DNA of 64,000 bases from RGDT01 sp964630925. GTDB lineage: Bacteria; Planctomycetota; Planctomycetia; Gemmatales; Gemmataceae. The stretch spans positions 1 through 64,000 of the forward strand of contig CAZVZK010000046.1 in NCBI GenBank assembly GCA_964630925.1, in the 5' to 3' direction. The notes under the pieces were generated by a model that did not search any database, was not told the DNA's origin, and saw only the letters and a list, made by a program, of their open reading frames with translations. A program made the position numbers and the translations under genes. Below are positions 7,161 through 15,800 of the stretch, piece by piece. Every line of letters starts with the position of its first letter. The first letter of the stretch is position 1.

Positions 7161-10100
7161 GCTCGCCCGCCTCCTCGACGAGTTTGGGATTCGGGTTCCG
7201 CACCGCCGCCAGATACGCCACGCGCGGCCTCGTGCCCAATTCGCCCAGAAGGTCATACCGCAGGGCGGAGTCGTGCATCACGCGGACCTTGCTCTTCCTG
7301 TCGTTCAAATCGCCGAAGACGATGGCCGACGACGGGCACGCCGACTGGCACGCGCTCACGACCTCGCCGTCACGGATCAGCGGAACCTCCTTGCCGTCGT
7401 GCAGGCGCGGCCCGCCGTCCTTGCCGTTGGTGTCGCGCCGCTTCTGCCTGCCCGCCGGCACCTCCAGCTCGTCCATCGCCTCCGTGGCCGCCTGGATGCG
7501 GGCCGACGAGACGCGCTGGATGCAGAACGTGCATTTCTCCATGACGCCCCGCGAGCGGACGGTGACCTCGGGGTTGTACATGAGCTTGAACGTGGGCGTC
7601 TCGAAGTCGGAGTACTCGAGGTAGTTGAACCGCCGCACCTTGTACGGGCAGTTGTTGGCGCAGTAGCGGGTGCCGACGCAGCGGTTGTACGCCATGTCGT
7701 TGGTGCCCTCGTCGCCGTGGGCCGTCGCCTCGACGGGGCACACCAGCTCGCACGGCGCCTGCTCGCAGTGCTGGCACATCACCGGCTGGAAGTACACGTT
7801 GGGGTGAGGTATCTCCTCCAGCGGCTTCTTCTCGTGGCCCGTCTGGAAGTAGCGGTCGATGCGCAGCCAGTGCATCTCGCGCCCGCGCACCACCTCCTCC
7901 TTGCCGATCACCGGGCTGTTGTTCTCCGCCTGGCACGCCACCACGCACGCCCCGCACCCCGTGCAGGATGACAGGTCGATGGCCATGCCCCACTTGTAGC
8001 CGGGGTACTCGTGCTGCTGCGGGTACAGCGTCAGCGGCTTGCGCCGCCCGTCCTCGCCCTTGACGAACCCTGGGAGATGCGCGTCGGGCTTCGTCGCGAA
8101 CTTCGGATCCTCCTTCCACTGCCCCACCGTGGCCGAGCGCACGATGTCCCGGCCCTCCATGCTGGAGTGCCCCTGCACGCATGCCAGCGTGTGGCGTCGG
8201 CCCCGCTTGTTGATCTTCACGTCGGGGACGACCCAGGGCGCGTCCGACAGGCGCAGCTTGTAGGCGTCGAACCCCGCGCCGTTGCCGACCTTGCCGGCCC
8301 GCGTCCGCCCGTAGCCGAGGTACAGGGTGGCGGCCCCGTCCGCGTGCCCGGGCACCACCCAGACCGGCACCTCCAGCGAATACTTGCCGTGCGAGACGCT
8401 GACGACATCGGCGACGCCGTGCCCGTGGTCGCCGCCCTTGCCGTTGCCGACGCCGGAGGCGAGCCGCATCTCGGCGGCGGTCTTCGGGCTGACGAGCAGC
8501 GCGTTGTCCCACGTCAGGCGGGTGATGGGCCGGGGCCACTCCTGGAGCCAGCCGTTGTTGGCGAACTGCCCGTCGAAGACGCCCGGCTCGGCGGCGAGGC
8601 GCAGCTCCAGGCCCTTCGCCTCCGCCGGCGCCGGGAGCTTCGCCAGGAACAGGGCCGGGTCGATGGGCGAGGCGGCGTGCTTCGGCGCCGTCCCCGCGAT
8701 GACGCCGTCGTGCAGGGCGGTCTGCCAGAAGGTGTCGAAGTCGCCCGTGGCCTTCGGACGCCAGTGGGCCTTGAGGATGTCGAGGGGCGACCGCGTGTCG
8801 TAGGTGTCGGACTCGGGCACGCGCGTCAGGCCGGCGATGATCTCGACGGCCGACTTGCTCTCGTACAGCGGCGCGATGAGCGGCTGGATGATGCCGGCCG
8901 TCCCGTCGTGGCCGACGGCGTCGCCCCACTGTTCGAGGAAGTGCGTCAGCGGGATGTGCCAGTTGCACAGCCGGGCCGTCTCGTCGAAGGACAGGCCGGC
9001 GTGGACGGCGAGCCATTTCGGCCTCTTGAGGGCCGACTCCAGCAGGCGGGCGACGGGCAGATCCGCCGGCGCGGTGTAGGCCGGGTTCGCGCCGACGACG
9101 AGCAGCGTCTCGATCTCCCCGGCGTCGAGAGCCCTGGTGAAATCGACCATCTGCGGGCCGACGGGGACGCGGGCCGGCAGGGGCGGCTCGATGTACGAGA
9201 CGGTGACGCCGGCGTTGCCGAGGCCGGCGTTGATGGCGTGGGCGATGGCGTGGACCGCGGGCGGCTGGCCGTCGCCGGCGAGGACGAGCGACTTGCCCTT
9301 GCCGGCCTTGAGGAGGTCGGAGGCGATGGCGTCGGCCCACCTCGTCTCTTCGGGGTCGAGTTTGGGCGCCGTCGCGTCCTTCAGGCCGATGCGGGCCGCC
9401 AACGCCCGCGCGAACGCCTCGACGCGCGAGGGCTTCAGCGGGAGGCGGTTATCCGCCGCCGCGCCGGTGACCGTGAGGTCGGTCTCGATGACATACAGGC
9501 GATTCATGCCCTCGGGCTTGCGGCGCGAGGCGAAGGCCCGCGCGTCGGCCAGGTGGGCCGGGCCCTCGGCGAGGAAGTTGGCGTCGAGGGAGACGATCAC
9601 GTCGGCCTTCTCGACGTGGTGGACGGCGTGGGTGTCGCGGGCGAACGCCAGCCGCGCCCCGAGGATGGCGTTGTCGCGGTTGACGGGCTCGTGCTGGTAG
9701 TGCTTCGCCTCGGGGTGGTCCTTGAGGAACGTCTGGATGACGGCGTGCAGCGTCGGCGAGCCGACGAGGTCGGTGAGCAGGGCGAAGCCCTTGCCCTTCG
9801 ACGCGGCGAGCCTCTTGCGCAGCTCGCCCATCACGTCGCCGAAGGGGCGGGGCTGGCCGCGGAGCTTGGCGGTCTGCGTGCGGCCGGGGTCGTACAGGCC
9901 GAGGATGCTGGCCTGGTGGATGGGCGACGTGCCGCCGAGGCTGGAGGGGTGCCGGTCGTTGCCCTCGACCTTCGTCGGCCTGCCCTCGTGGCTGGACGCC
10001 AGCAGGCCGGTGCCCCATCCCGCCAGTGGCATGGATGTGGCGTAGAACAGCGGGCGTCCGGGGGTGACGTTCTCGGGCTGGCGGATGAACGGGACGATCT

Positions 10101-10344
10101 TGCCGGTGGGCGGCCGGCACCCGGAGGCGCCGGCGAGGGCGAGGGACGCGCCCATGAGCATGAGGAAGCGGCGACGCGACAGGGGGTCGGTGAAGGAGCC
10201 GGCGTTGTCGGGGAACTCGCGTTCCAACATCTCGCGCGTGGCGGGGTCGTCGGCCAATTCCTCGACGCCGCGCCAGTAGCGCTTGCCCTGCAAGGGGGCG
10301 AGGCGGTCTCGCAGCAGCTCGGGGTCGGTCGGTTGGCGTTTCAT
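7150..10344 (-). CDS. actB: Alternative Complex III subunit ActB, fused molybdopterin-like and iron-sulfur protein
   Basis: 1064 residues. An atypically internal twin-arginine motif (SRRRFLMLMG, about 56-65) directs export. The large N-terminal part is related to molybdopterin oxidoreductases; known ActB proteins have lost the molybdenum cofactor there. The C-terminal part is a four-cluster ferredoxin-like domain: CTGCGACVVACQ near 791, CQHCEQAPCELVCP near 856, CVGTRYCANNCP near 888, CTFC near 936 and ACQSACP near 998. Electrons from quinol pass through these clusters toward ActA/ActE. It overlaps actC by 11 bp and lies 48 bp after actA. Confidence 0.95.
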   Translation of the reverse strand: MKRQPTDPELLRDRLAPLQGKRYWRGVEELADDPATREMLEREFPDNAGSFTDPLSRRRFLMLMGASLALAGASGCRPPTGKIVPFIRQPENVTPGRPLFYATSMPLAGWGTGLLASSHEGRPTKVEGNDRHPSSLGGTSPIHQASILGLYDPGRTQTAKLRGQPRPFGDVMGELRKRLAASKGKGFALLTDLVGSPTLHAVIQTFLKDHPEAKHYQHEPVNRDNAILGARLAFARDTHAVHHVEKADVIVSLDANFLAEGPAHLADARAFASRRKPEGMNRLYVIETDLTVTGAAADNRLPLKPSRVEAFARALAARIGLKDATAPKLDPEETRWADAIASDLLKAGKGKSLVLAGDGQPPAVHAIAHAINAGLGNAGVTVSYIEPPLPARVPVGPQMVDFTRALDAGEIETLLVVGANPAYTAPADLPVARLLESALKRPKWLAVHAGLSFDETARLCNWHIPLTHFLEQWGDAVGHDGTAGIIQPLIAPLYESKSAVEIIAGLTRVPESDTYDTRSPLDILKAHWRPKATGDFDTFWQTALHDGVIAGTAPKHAASPIDPALFLAKLPAPAEAKGLELRLAAEPGVFDGQFANNGWLQEWPRPITRLTWDNALLVSPKTAAEMRLASGVGNGKGGDHGHGVADVVSVSHGKYSLEVPVWVVPGHADGAATLYLGYGRTRAGKVGNGAGFDAYKLRLSDAPWVVPDVKINKRGRRHTLACVQGHSSMEGRDIVRSATVGQWKEDPKFATKPDAHLPGFVKGEDGRRKPLTLYPQQHEYPGYKWGMAIDLSSCTGCGACVVACQAENNSPVIGKEEVVRGREMHWLRIDRYFQTGHEKKPLEEIPHPNVYFQPVMCQHCEQAPCELVCPVEATAHGDEGTNDMAYNRCVGTRYCANNCPYKVRRFNYLEYSDFETPTFKLMYNPEVTVRSRGVMEKCTFCIQRVSSARIQAATEAMDELEVPAGRQKRRDTNGKDGGPRLHDGKEVPLIRDGEVVSACQSACPSSAIVFGDLNDRKSKVRVMHDSALRYDLLGELGTRPRVAYLAAVRNPNPKLVEEAGEHGH

Positions 10345-10368
10345 GCTCGGCGTTCCATAAGCCCCATC

Positions 10369-10382
10369 GGCCTCATGAGGCC
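10369..10382. promoter_or_regulatory. 14-bp perfect palindrome between actA and actB
   Basis: GGCCTCATGAGGCC lies in the 48-bp gap between actA and actB. It could be a small hairpin tuning expression of the two subunits, or a chance palindrome in GC-rich DNA. Confidence 0.3.
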
Positions 10383-10392
10383 CTCCGGCCTG

Positions 10393-11055
10393 TCAGCGGT
10401 GACAGGCGTTGCAACTGATCTTCGAGCGGATCTGGTACTTCTGCACGAGGTCCTTGCCCATCTCCTCCTGCGAGGCATACCCCGCGTCCTGCGGCTTGAA
10501 GTTCGTGTTGTAGACCTGGTCGCGTGGGCGGACGTGCCTCTCCGGGGCGCGGTGGCACTCGACGCACCACTCCATTAATAGCGTGTTCTGCTGCCGCATC
10601 AGGTGCATGTTGTGGACCGGGCCGTGGCACGTCACGCAGGCCATGCCCTTTTTAACGTGGATCGAGTGATCGAAGTAACAGAAGTCGCCCAGCCTGTGGA
10701 CGCGGTTCCACTCGATGGCCTTGTCGTCGCGGTAGCTGTTGCGGACGGGGGCGAGCATGTCGCTGCCGTGCCAGACCTGCGAGTGGCAGTTCATGCACGT
10801 CTTGGTGGGCGGGATGCCGGCGAAGGAGGACTTCTCGGCGGAGGTGTGACAGTAGCGGCAATCGATGCCCAGCTCGTTGACGTGGTGGGCGTGGCTGAAG
10901 GGGACGGGCTGCTCGCGGGTGATGCCGGCGTTGGTGGCGTAGGGCGAGCGCGCGAGGGTGTAGATCATCCAGCCGACGAGGGCGAGGATGAGGACGGACC
11001 CGTAGATGGTCACCAGCGAGACCGTGTTGAAGGCTCGGTGAAAGATCTGGGGCAT
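10393..11055 (-). CDS. actA: Alternative Complex III subunit ActA, membrane-anchored pentaheme cytochrome c
   Basis: 220 residues from the ATG at 11053-11055 (MPQIFHRAFN). The N-terminal helix (about 11-34) anchors the protein. Five CxxCH motifs follow: CRYCH at 66, CMNCH at 87, CVTCH at 140, CVECH at 164 and CNACH at 215. The fifth ends one residue before the C-terminus. Extra His residues (FSHAHHVNELG, FDHSIHVKKG, HNMHLM) can serve as distal ligands. ActA is the first gene of the operon and passes electrons out of ActB. The 185 bp upstream, up to queC, must hold the operon promoter. Confidence 0.95.
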   Translation of the reverse strand: MPQIFHRAFNTVSLVTIYGSVLILALVGWMIYTLARSPYATNAGITREQPVPFSHAHHVNELGIDCRYCHTSAEKSSFAGIPPTKTCMNCHSQVWHGSDMLAPVRNSYRDDKAIEWNRVHRLGDFCYFDHSIHVKKGMACVTCHGPVHNMHLMRQQNTLLMEWCVECHRAPERHVRPRDQVYNTNFKPQDAGYASQEEMGKDLVQKYQIRSKISCNACHR

Positions 11056-11240
11056 CGCGTGTCCGCTCCTGGCCGATGTCGGGCCACCATGCAATCCGGA
11101 TGCCGGGAGAGTCGGCGGGTGCGCAATGGGCTTCCCGCCCGGCGTGGAGGGCCTCGGGGCCGGAGAGATGCGAGTCGCGGCTCCCACGCGCGGCAGGGGG
11201 CATTCTCGGGAATGACAATCACTCGGCCAGTGGGGACGCC
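11056..11240. promoter_or_regulatory. Presumed promoter region of the act-cox operon
   Basis: This 185-bp stretch separates queC from actA, both on the minus strand. It contains a small inverted repeat, CATTCTCGGGAATG at about 11200-11213, that could be an operator half-site pair. I see no convincing -35/-10 pair. Promoter location is inferred from position only. Confidence 0.35.
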
Positions 11241-11924
11241 TCAACCTGCGTACCGCGTCGGGTCGGCCACGCCCGCCGCCGCGAAGCCCGCGCGGCGGAG
11301 CTGGCACGAGTCGCAGGCCCCGCACGCCAGGCCCTCCGGCGACGGCGCGTAGCAGCTATGGGTGAGGCCGTAGTCCACCCCGAGCGACACGCCCAGCTTG
11401 ATGATGTCCGCCTTCGACAGGTGGATCAGCGGGGCGTGGATGGTGTAGCGCCCGCCCTCCACGCCCGCCTTCGTCGCCACGTTCGCCAGCCCCTGGAACG
11501 CCGTGATGAACTCCGGCCTGCAATCGGGGTAGCCGGAGTAATCCTGGCAGTTGACTCCGACGTAAATGTCGAAGGCCCCACGCACCTCGGCGAACGCCAG
11601 CGCCAGCGACAGGAAGATCGTGTTCCTGGCCGGCACATACGTCGCCGGGATGCCCGCCGACATCTCGGCCTCGGGGCGGCCCATCGGCACGGGCACGTCC
11701 GCCGTCAGCGCCGAGCCCCCGAACGCACGCAGGTCGAGCTGCATCACCTTGTGTTCGACGGCCCCCAGCTGCCGGGCCACGCGCGCCGCCGCCTCCAATT
11801 CGACGGCGTGCCGCTGGCCGTAGGACACCGTCAGGGCGTGGCACGCGAAGCCGTCGCGCCGGGCCGCCGCCAACGCCGTCGCTGAATCCAGACCGCCCGA
11901 CAGCAGCACCACGGCGGGACGCAT
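11241..11924 (-). CDS. queC: 7-cyano-7-deazaguanine synthase QueC
   Basis: 227 residues, normal length for QueC. It makes preQ0 from carboxy-deazaguanine, ammonia and ATP in queuosine/archaeosine (and some DNA 7-deazaguanine) pathways. The PP-loop SGGLDS is at residues 9-14. The zinc-binding cysteines are Cys191, Cys201, Cys204 and Cys207 (CGACDSC). Family motifs SYGQRH and VPARNTIFLSLALA are intact. It sits 12 bp after an unrelated membrane protein gene. No other queuosine gene is in the window, so its use for tRNA or DNA modification cannot be decided here. Confidence 0.97.
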   Translation of the reverse strand: MRPAVVLLSGGLDSATALAAARRDGFACHALTVSYGQRHAVELEAAARVARQLGAVEHKVMQLDLRAFGGSALTADVPVPMGRPEAEMSAGIPATYVPARNTIFLSLALAFAEVRGAFDIYVGVNCQDYSGYPDCRPEFITAFQGLANVATKAGVEGGRYTIHAPLIHLSKADIIKLGVSLGVDYGLTHSCYAPSPEGLACGACDSCQLRRAGFAAAGVADPTRYAG

Positions 11925-11936
11925 CGGCAGGCCCCC

Positions 11937-12656
11937 TCAGATCGATTGTGAAGAACGCAGGATGAGCGTGATGATGATCAGCAGGGCGCCGCTCATGGCC
12001 ACGAGCCCGGCGCACGACAGCCACAGCCCCGTGTCGCGGTCCGGGGCCTCGGCGGCCTCCAGGTGCCGCGTCAGGGCCACCTCCACCCGGGGGCGCAGGA
12101 GCGAATCGCCCGGCGACCAGCGCAGCGTCGTCGTGGTCAGGAGGTCGAACGGCTCCAGCTCCAGCCGGGCGGCCCCGTCGAAGTCGTACACGCCCCCCGT
12201 GCGCGTCGGGCGCAGCCCCAGCTCCTCCAGGGCCGCGTCGAGGGCCGCGGCGGCCGCCGCCCCCTCGATGCTGTAGATGCACGTCCACGCCCGCGCCCGC
12301 ATCAGCATCCAGGCCACGCCGGCCACGACGACGACGAAATACGCCGCGCAGGCCAGCACCCACCAGGACAGGTAGGTGGCGATGGGCGGCCGCGGGGCGC
12401 CGGGGTCGGCCAGGAGCCACCACATCCGCCAGCGGTCGTTGAGGGCCGTCAGGATGGCGGGGCCGCCCGCCACCACGAAGCCGGACACGCCGAACAGCAT
12501 CCCCACGCGGTCCCAAACTCCGGGGACGAGCATCGGCTGGCCGCGGCGGTTGACGAGGCCCAGCACGACGAGGTAGATGCCGAGCGGCACGAGGAACGCG
12601 ACGAAGACCAACGGCGGCGGCCCTGGTGGGGATCCTGAGGGCGAATCAGCCGCCAT
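11937..12656 (-). CDS. Uncharacterised membrane protein
   Basis: 239 residues. Hydrophobic helices lie at about 15-35, 50-70, 95-118 and 210-232. A soluble segment (about 120-205: CIYSIEGAAAAAALDAALEELGL) is flanked by helices three and four and probably faces one side of the membrane. I recognise no family. It is 12 bp upstream of queC and probably cotranscribed, but there is no obvious functional link. Confidence 0.75.
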   Translation of the reverse strand: MAADSPSGSPPGPPPLVFVAFLVPLGIYLVVLGLVNRRGQPMLVPGVWDRVGMLFGVSGFVVAGGPAILTALNDRWRMWWLLADPGAPRPPIATYLSWWVLACAAYFVVVVAGVAWMLMRARAWTCIYSIEGAAAAAALDAALEELGLRPTRTGGVYDFDGAARLELEPFDLLTTTTLRWSPGDSLLRPRVEVALTRHLEAAEAPDRDTGLWLSCAGLVAMSGALLIIITLILRSSQSI

Positions 12657-12762
12657 TGTAGCGACGCGGCCCCGTCACGCCCCTTTCCGGGCTCGTCCCC
12701 GGCTTTGCACCTTATCGTGACACACGAGTTTACAGGCGACGGACGGCCCTGTAGCCTGAAGC

Positions 12763-12790
12763 GGGGGCGAGACGCCGGCGTCTCGCCCCC
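12763..12790. repeat. 28-bp perfect palindrome upstream of the large kinase gene
   Basis: The half-site GGGGGCGAGACGCC is followed directly by its exact reverse complement. It lies between two divergent genes (membrane protein on minus, kinase on plus), so it is not a terminator for either. It shares the GGCGAGACGCCGGCGTCTCGCC core with the hairpin at 34551-34580, which points to a dispersed repeat. Confidence 0.65.
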
Positions 12791-12843
12791 TCCCCTCACC
12801 GGTGCTTCTCCGAATGTGATCGTATCGCGGCCTTTAAGACCAA

Positions 12844-12870
12844 TCGTCCCCGGCTGAACGCCGGGGACGA
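12844..12870 (+). promoter_or_regulatory. 11-bp stem-loop in the kinase leader
   Basis: TCGTCCCCGGC (12844-12854) pairs perfectly with GCCGGGGACGA (12860-12870) around a TGAAC loop. It ends 16 nt before the ATG of the kinase gene, so if transcribed it would sit beside the translation start. It may also be a member of the dispersed hairpin repeats. Confidence 0.45.
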
Positions 12871-12886
12871 GGAGTGGAATGACCGC

Positions 12887-15800
12887 ATGAAATCGTCCCC
12901 CTGCCGCGTCTGCAACGCCCCCCTCGACGACACCGCCCTGTCGTGCCCGAGCTGCGGCACCGCACACGACATCACGACAGACCACGGCTGCCCCGCCCCC
13001 GCCGTCCTGGCACGCCGCCTCGCCGACGCCCTCGCCGACGCCGAGGCGTCCCTCGTTGACGCCCACGTCGAACGCTGCGCCGCCTGCCAGATGGTCCTCG
13101 AGGGCCTCGTCGCGGCCCCCGAAAGCGAGAAGACCGGCCCGCCCTCCGCCGGCTTCCTCGACGAGCTGAAGCGCACCCCCCTCGTCTCGTCGCCCGAGGC
13201 GCTGCCCAGGGCGCACGAGGGCGGCGCCGTCTCCGTCCCCGGACACGAGGTCGTCAAGGAGCTGGGGCGCGGCGGCATGGGGGTGGTGTACCTCGCCAGG
13301 CAGACGCGCCTGGGCCGCCTCGTCGCCCTCAAGATGATCCTCGCCGGCAGTCACGCCGGCGAGGCCGAGCTGGCCCGCTTCCGCACCGAGGGCGAGGCCA
13401 TCGCCCGCCTTCAGCACCCGAACATCGTCCAGGTCCACGAGGTCGGCGACCACGACGGCAAGCCGTACTTCAGCCTCGAATACTGCCCCGGCGGCAGCCT
13501 CGCCGACCGCCTCGCCGCCGGCCCCCCCGAGGTCGAGCAGGCCGCCCGCTGGGTCGAGACCCTCGCCCGCGCCATGCAGGCCGCCCACGCCGCCAATGTG
13601 ATCCACCGTGACCTGAAGCCGGCGAACGTCCTCCTCGGCGCCGACGGCGCGCCCAAGATCACCGACTTCGGGCTGGCCAAGAAACTCGACGACGCCGGCC
13701 AGACCCACACCGGCGCGATCATGGGGACGCCGTCGTACATGGCCCCCGAGCAGGCCGAGGGCAAGAAGGACATCGGCCCCCTCGCCGACGTGTACGCGCT
13801 GGGCGCCATCCTCTACGCCTGCCTCACGGGACGCCCGCCGTTCCAGGCCGCCACGTCGTTCGACACCATCATGCAGGTGGTGGCCGACGACCCCATCCCG
13901 CCCTCCCGCCTGCGCGCCGCCGTGCCGCGCGACCTGGAGACGGTCTGCCTCAAGTGCCTCCACAAGGACCCGGCGAAGCGGTACGCCTCGGCGCTGGACC
14001 TCGCCGACGACCTGCGCCGCTTCCTCGACGGCGAGCCGATCAAGGCGCGGCCCGTCGGCCCCCTGGAACGCGCCTGGCGCTGGTGCCGCCGCAACCGCGC
14101 CGTGGCGTCGTCCCTGGCCGCCCTGTTCCTCGTGCTGCTTGGCGCCGCGGTCATCTCGTCGTCGCTGGCCGCCGTCGCCCGCTCCGAGAAGGGCCGCGCC
14201 GACGAGAAGGCCGACCTCGCCGAGAAGAACGAGAAGAACGCGAAGAAGAGCGCCGAGGAGGAGAAGAAGAGCGCGGCCCTGGCGAAGGAGAAGGCCGAGG
14301 AGGCGAAGGTGCAGGCCGCCCTGGCGAGGGCCAACGAGGAGAAGGAGAGGCGGGCGGCGGCCCTCGCGAAACGCAGCGAGGAGAAGGCGTATCAGGAGAG
14401 GAAGAGGGCCGACGCCGCCCGCCGCGACGAGGAGGCCGCCCGGCGCGAGGCCGAGGACCGGCTCGTCGCCCTGCACGTCGCCACCGCCCTGCGTCTCGTG
14501 GATGAGGGCGACCTGCTCGGCGCCCTGCCCTGGCTGGCCGAGGCCCTGCGTCGCGAGCGCGACCCCGCCAGGGCCGGACGCCACCGCGTGCGCTTCGCAT
14601 CGGTCCTGCGCCGCTGCCCGCGCCTCGTCGGGCTGTGGACGGAGAACGTCTACGAGGCCACCCCGTCGCCGGACGGACGGCACATCGCCGCCCGCTCCGT
14701 CGGCGACGGCTTCACGTCGCTGGCGATGATCGACGCCTTCAGCGGCAAAGAGCTGTACCCGCCGCTGCGCATGCCGATGCGGGCCGCGGTCAAGTTCAGC
14801 CCGGACGGGGCACGCTTCCTCACCATCGAGGACTACCTGCCCAGACAGGTCACCATCCAGCTGCGCGACACGCTGACCGGCAGGACGGCCGGGCCGGCGC
14901 TGTCGTCGCCGTCGCTGGAGGTGAACACCACCTTCACCCCCGACGGCAAGCGTCTGCTGACGATCCACATCACCGGCGAGATCCAACGGAATCTCCGGCT
15001 GTGGGACCTGGCGACGGGCGGGGACGTGACGCCGGACGAGCTGCGGCGGCACCGGCCGCAGATGTTCATGCGGGCGCTGGACGGCGACGTGATCGCGACC
15101 GTGTGGGACGCCACGGACCCGGCGACGTTCAAGGCGCGTGCGTGGGCCCTGTCGCAGGGCGAGCCGCTGGGGGACGTGGTCCGGCCGGAGCGCGACCCCG
15201 CGGAGAGGCCGGAGCGATTCGCCGGGGCGGCCGCCACCGACGGCTCGCGCTTCATGATCGGGCTGGGCAAGGTGGGCACGGTCTTCGAGATGACGCCGCG
15301 CGGGCCGGCGCGGCTGCCGTTCACCCTGCGCACGGCGGAGGAGATCACGCACTCGCACATGTTCCTCGGCGGGGCGCGGCTGGCGACGGTGACGGCGGGC
15401 GGCACGCAGTGGTGGGACGCCCGCACGGGCAAGCTGCTGCGGACCTGGCGGCGCGGGCGTGAGGGCGATCAGGAGGTGGAGTTCAGCGACGACGGCAGGC
15501 TGGTGCTGTTCCACGACAAGGCGACGGACTCCGGCGGGGAGCGGACGCGCGTGTGGGACTGGCAGGCGGACGAGCCCGCCTCGCCGGTGATGCGCCACGC
15601 GGCCGCCCTGTACGCCCGCGCGTTCCTGCCGGACTCCCGCCGTCTGATGACGCTGCACCGCTCGCCGGGCGACCTGTCCCGGGGCGAGCTGCTCCTGTGG
15701 GACCTGAGCCCGTCGGCGCCGCGGGCCATGGATTTCAAGTGCTGGACCGACCGGATCGGCCGGGCCTGCCTCAGCGCCGACGGCTCGCGTGTCGTGTGCG

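Noticed and set aside
5643..7544. 633-residue open frame on the plus strand over actC/actB
   Set aside because: Antisense to well-supported ACIII genes, His/Arg/Gln-rich, no domain.
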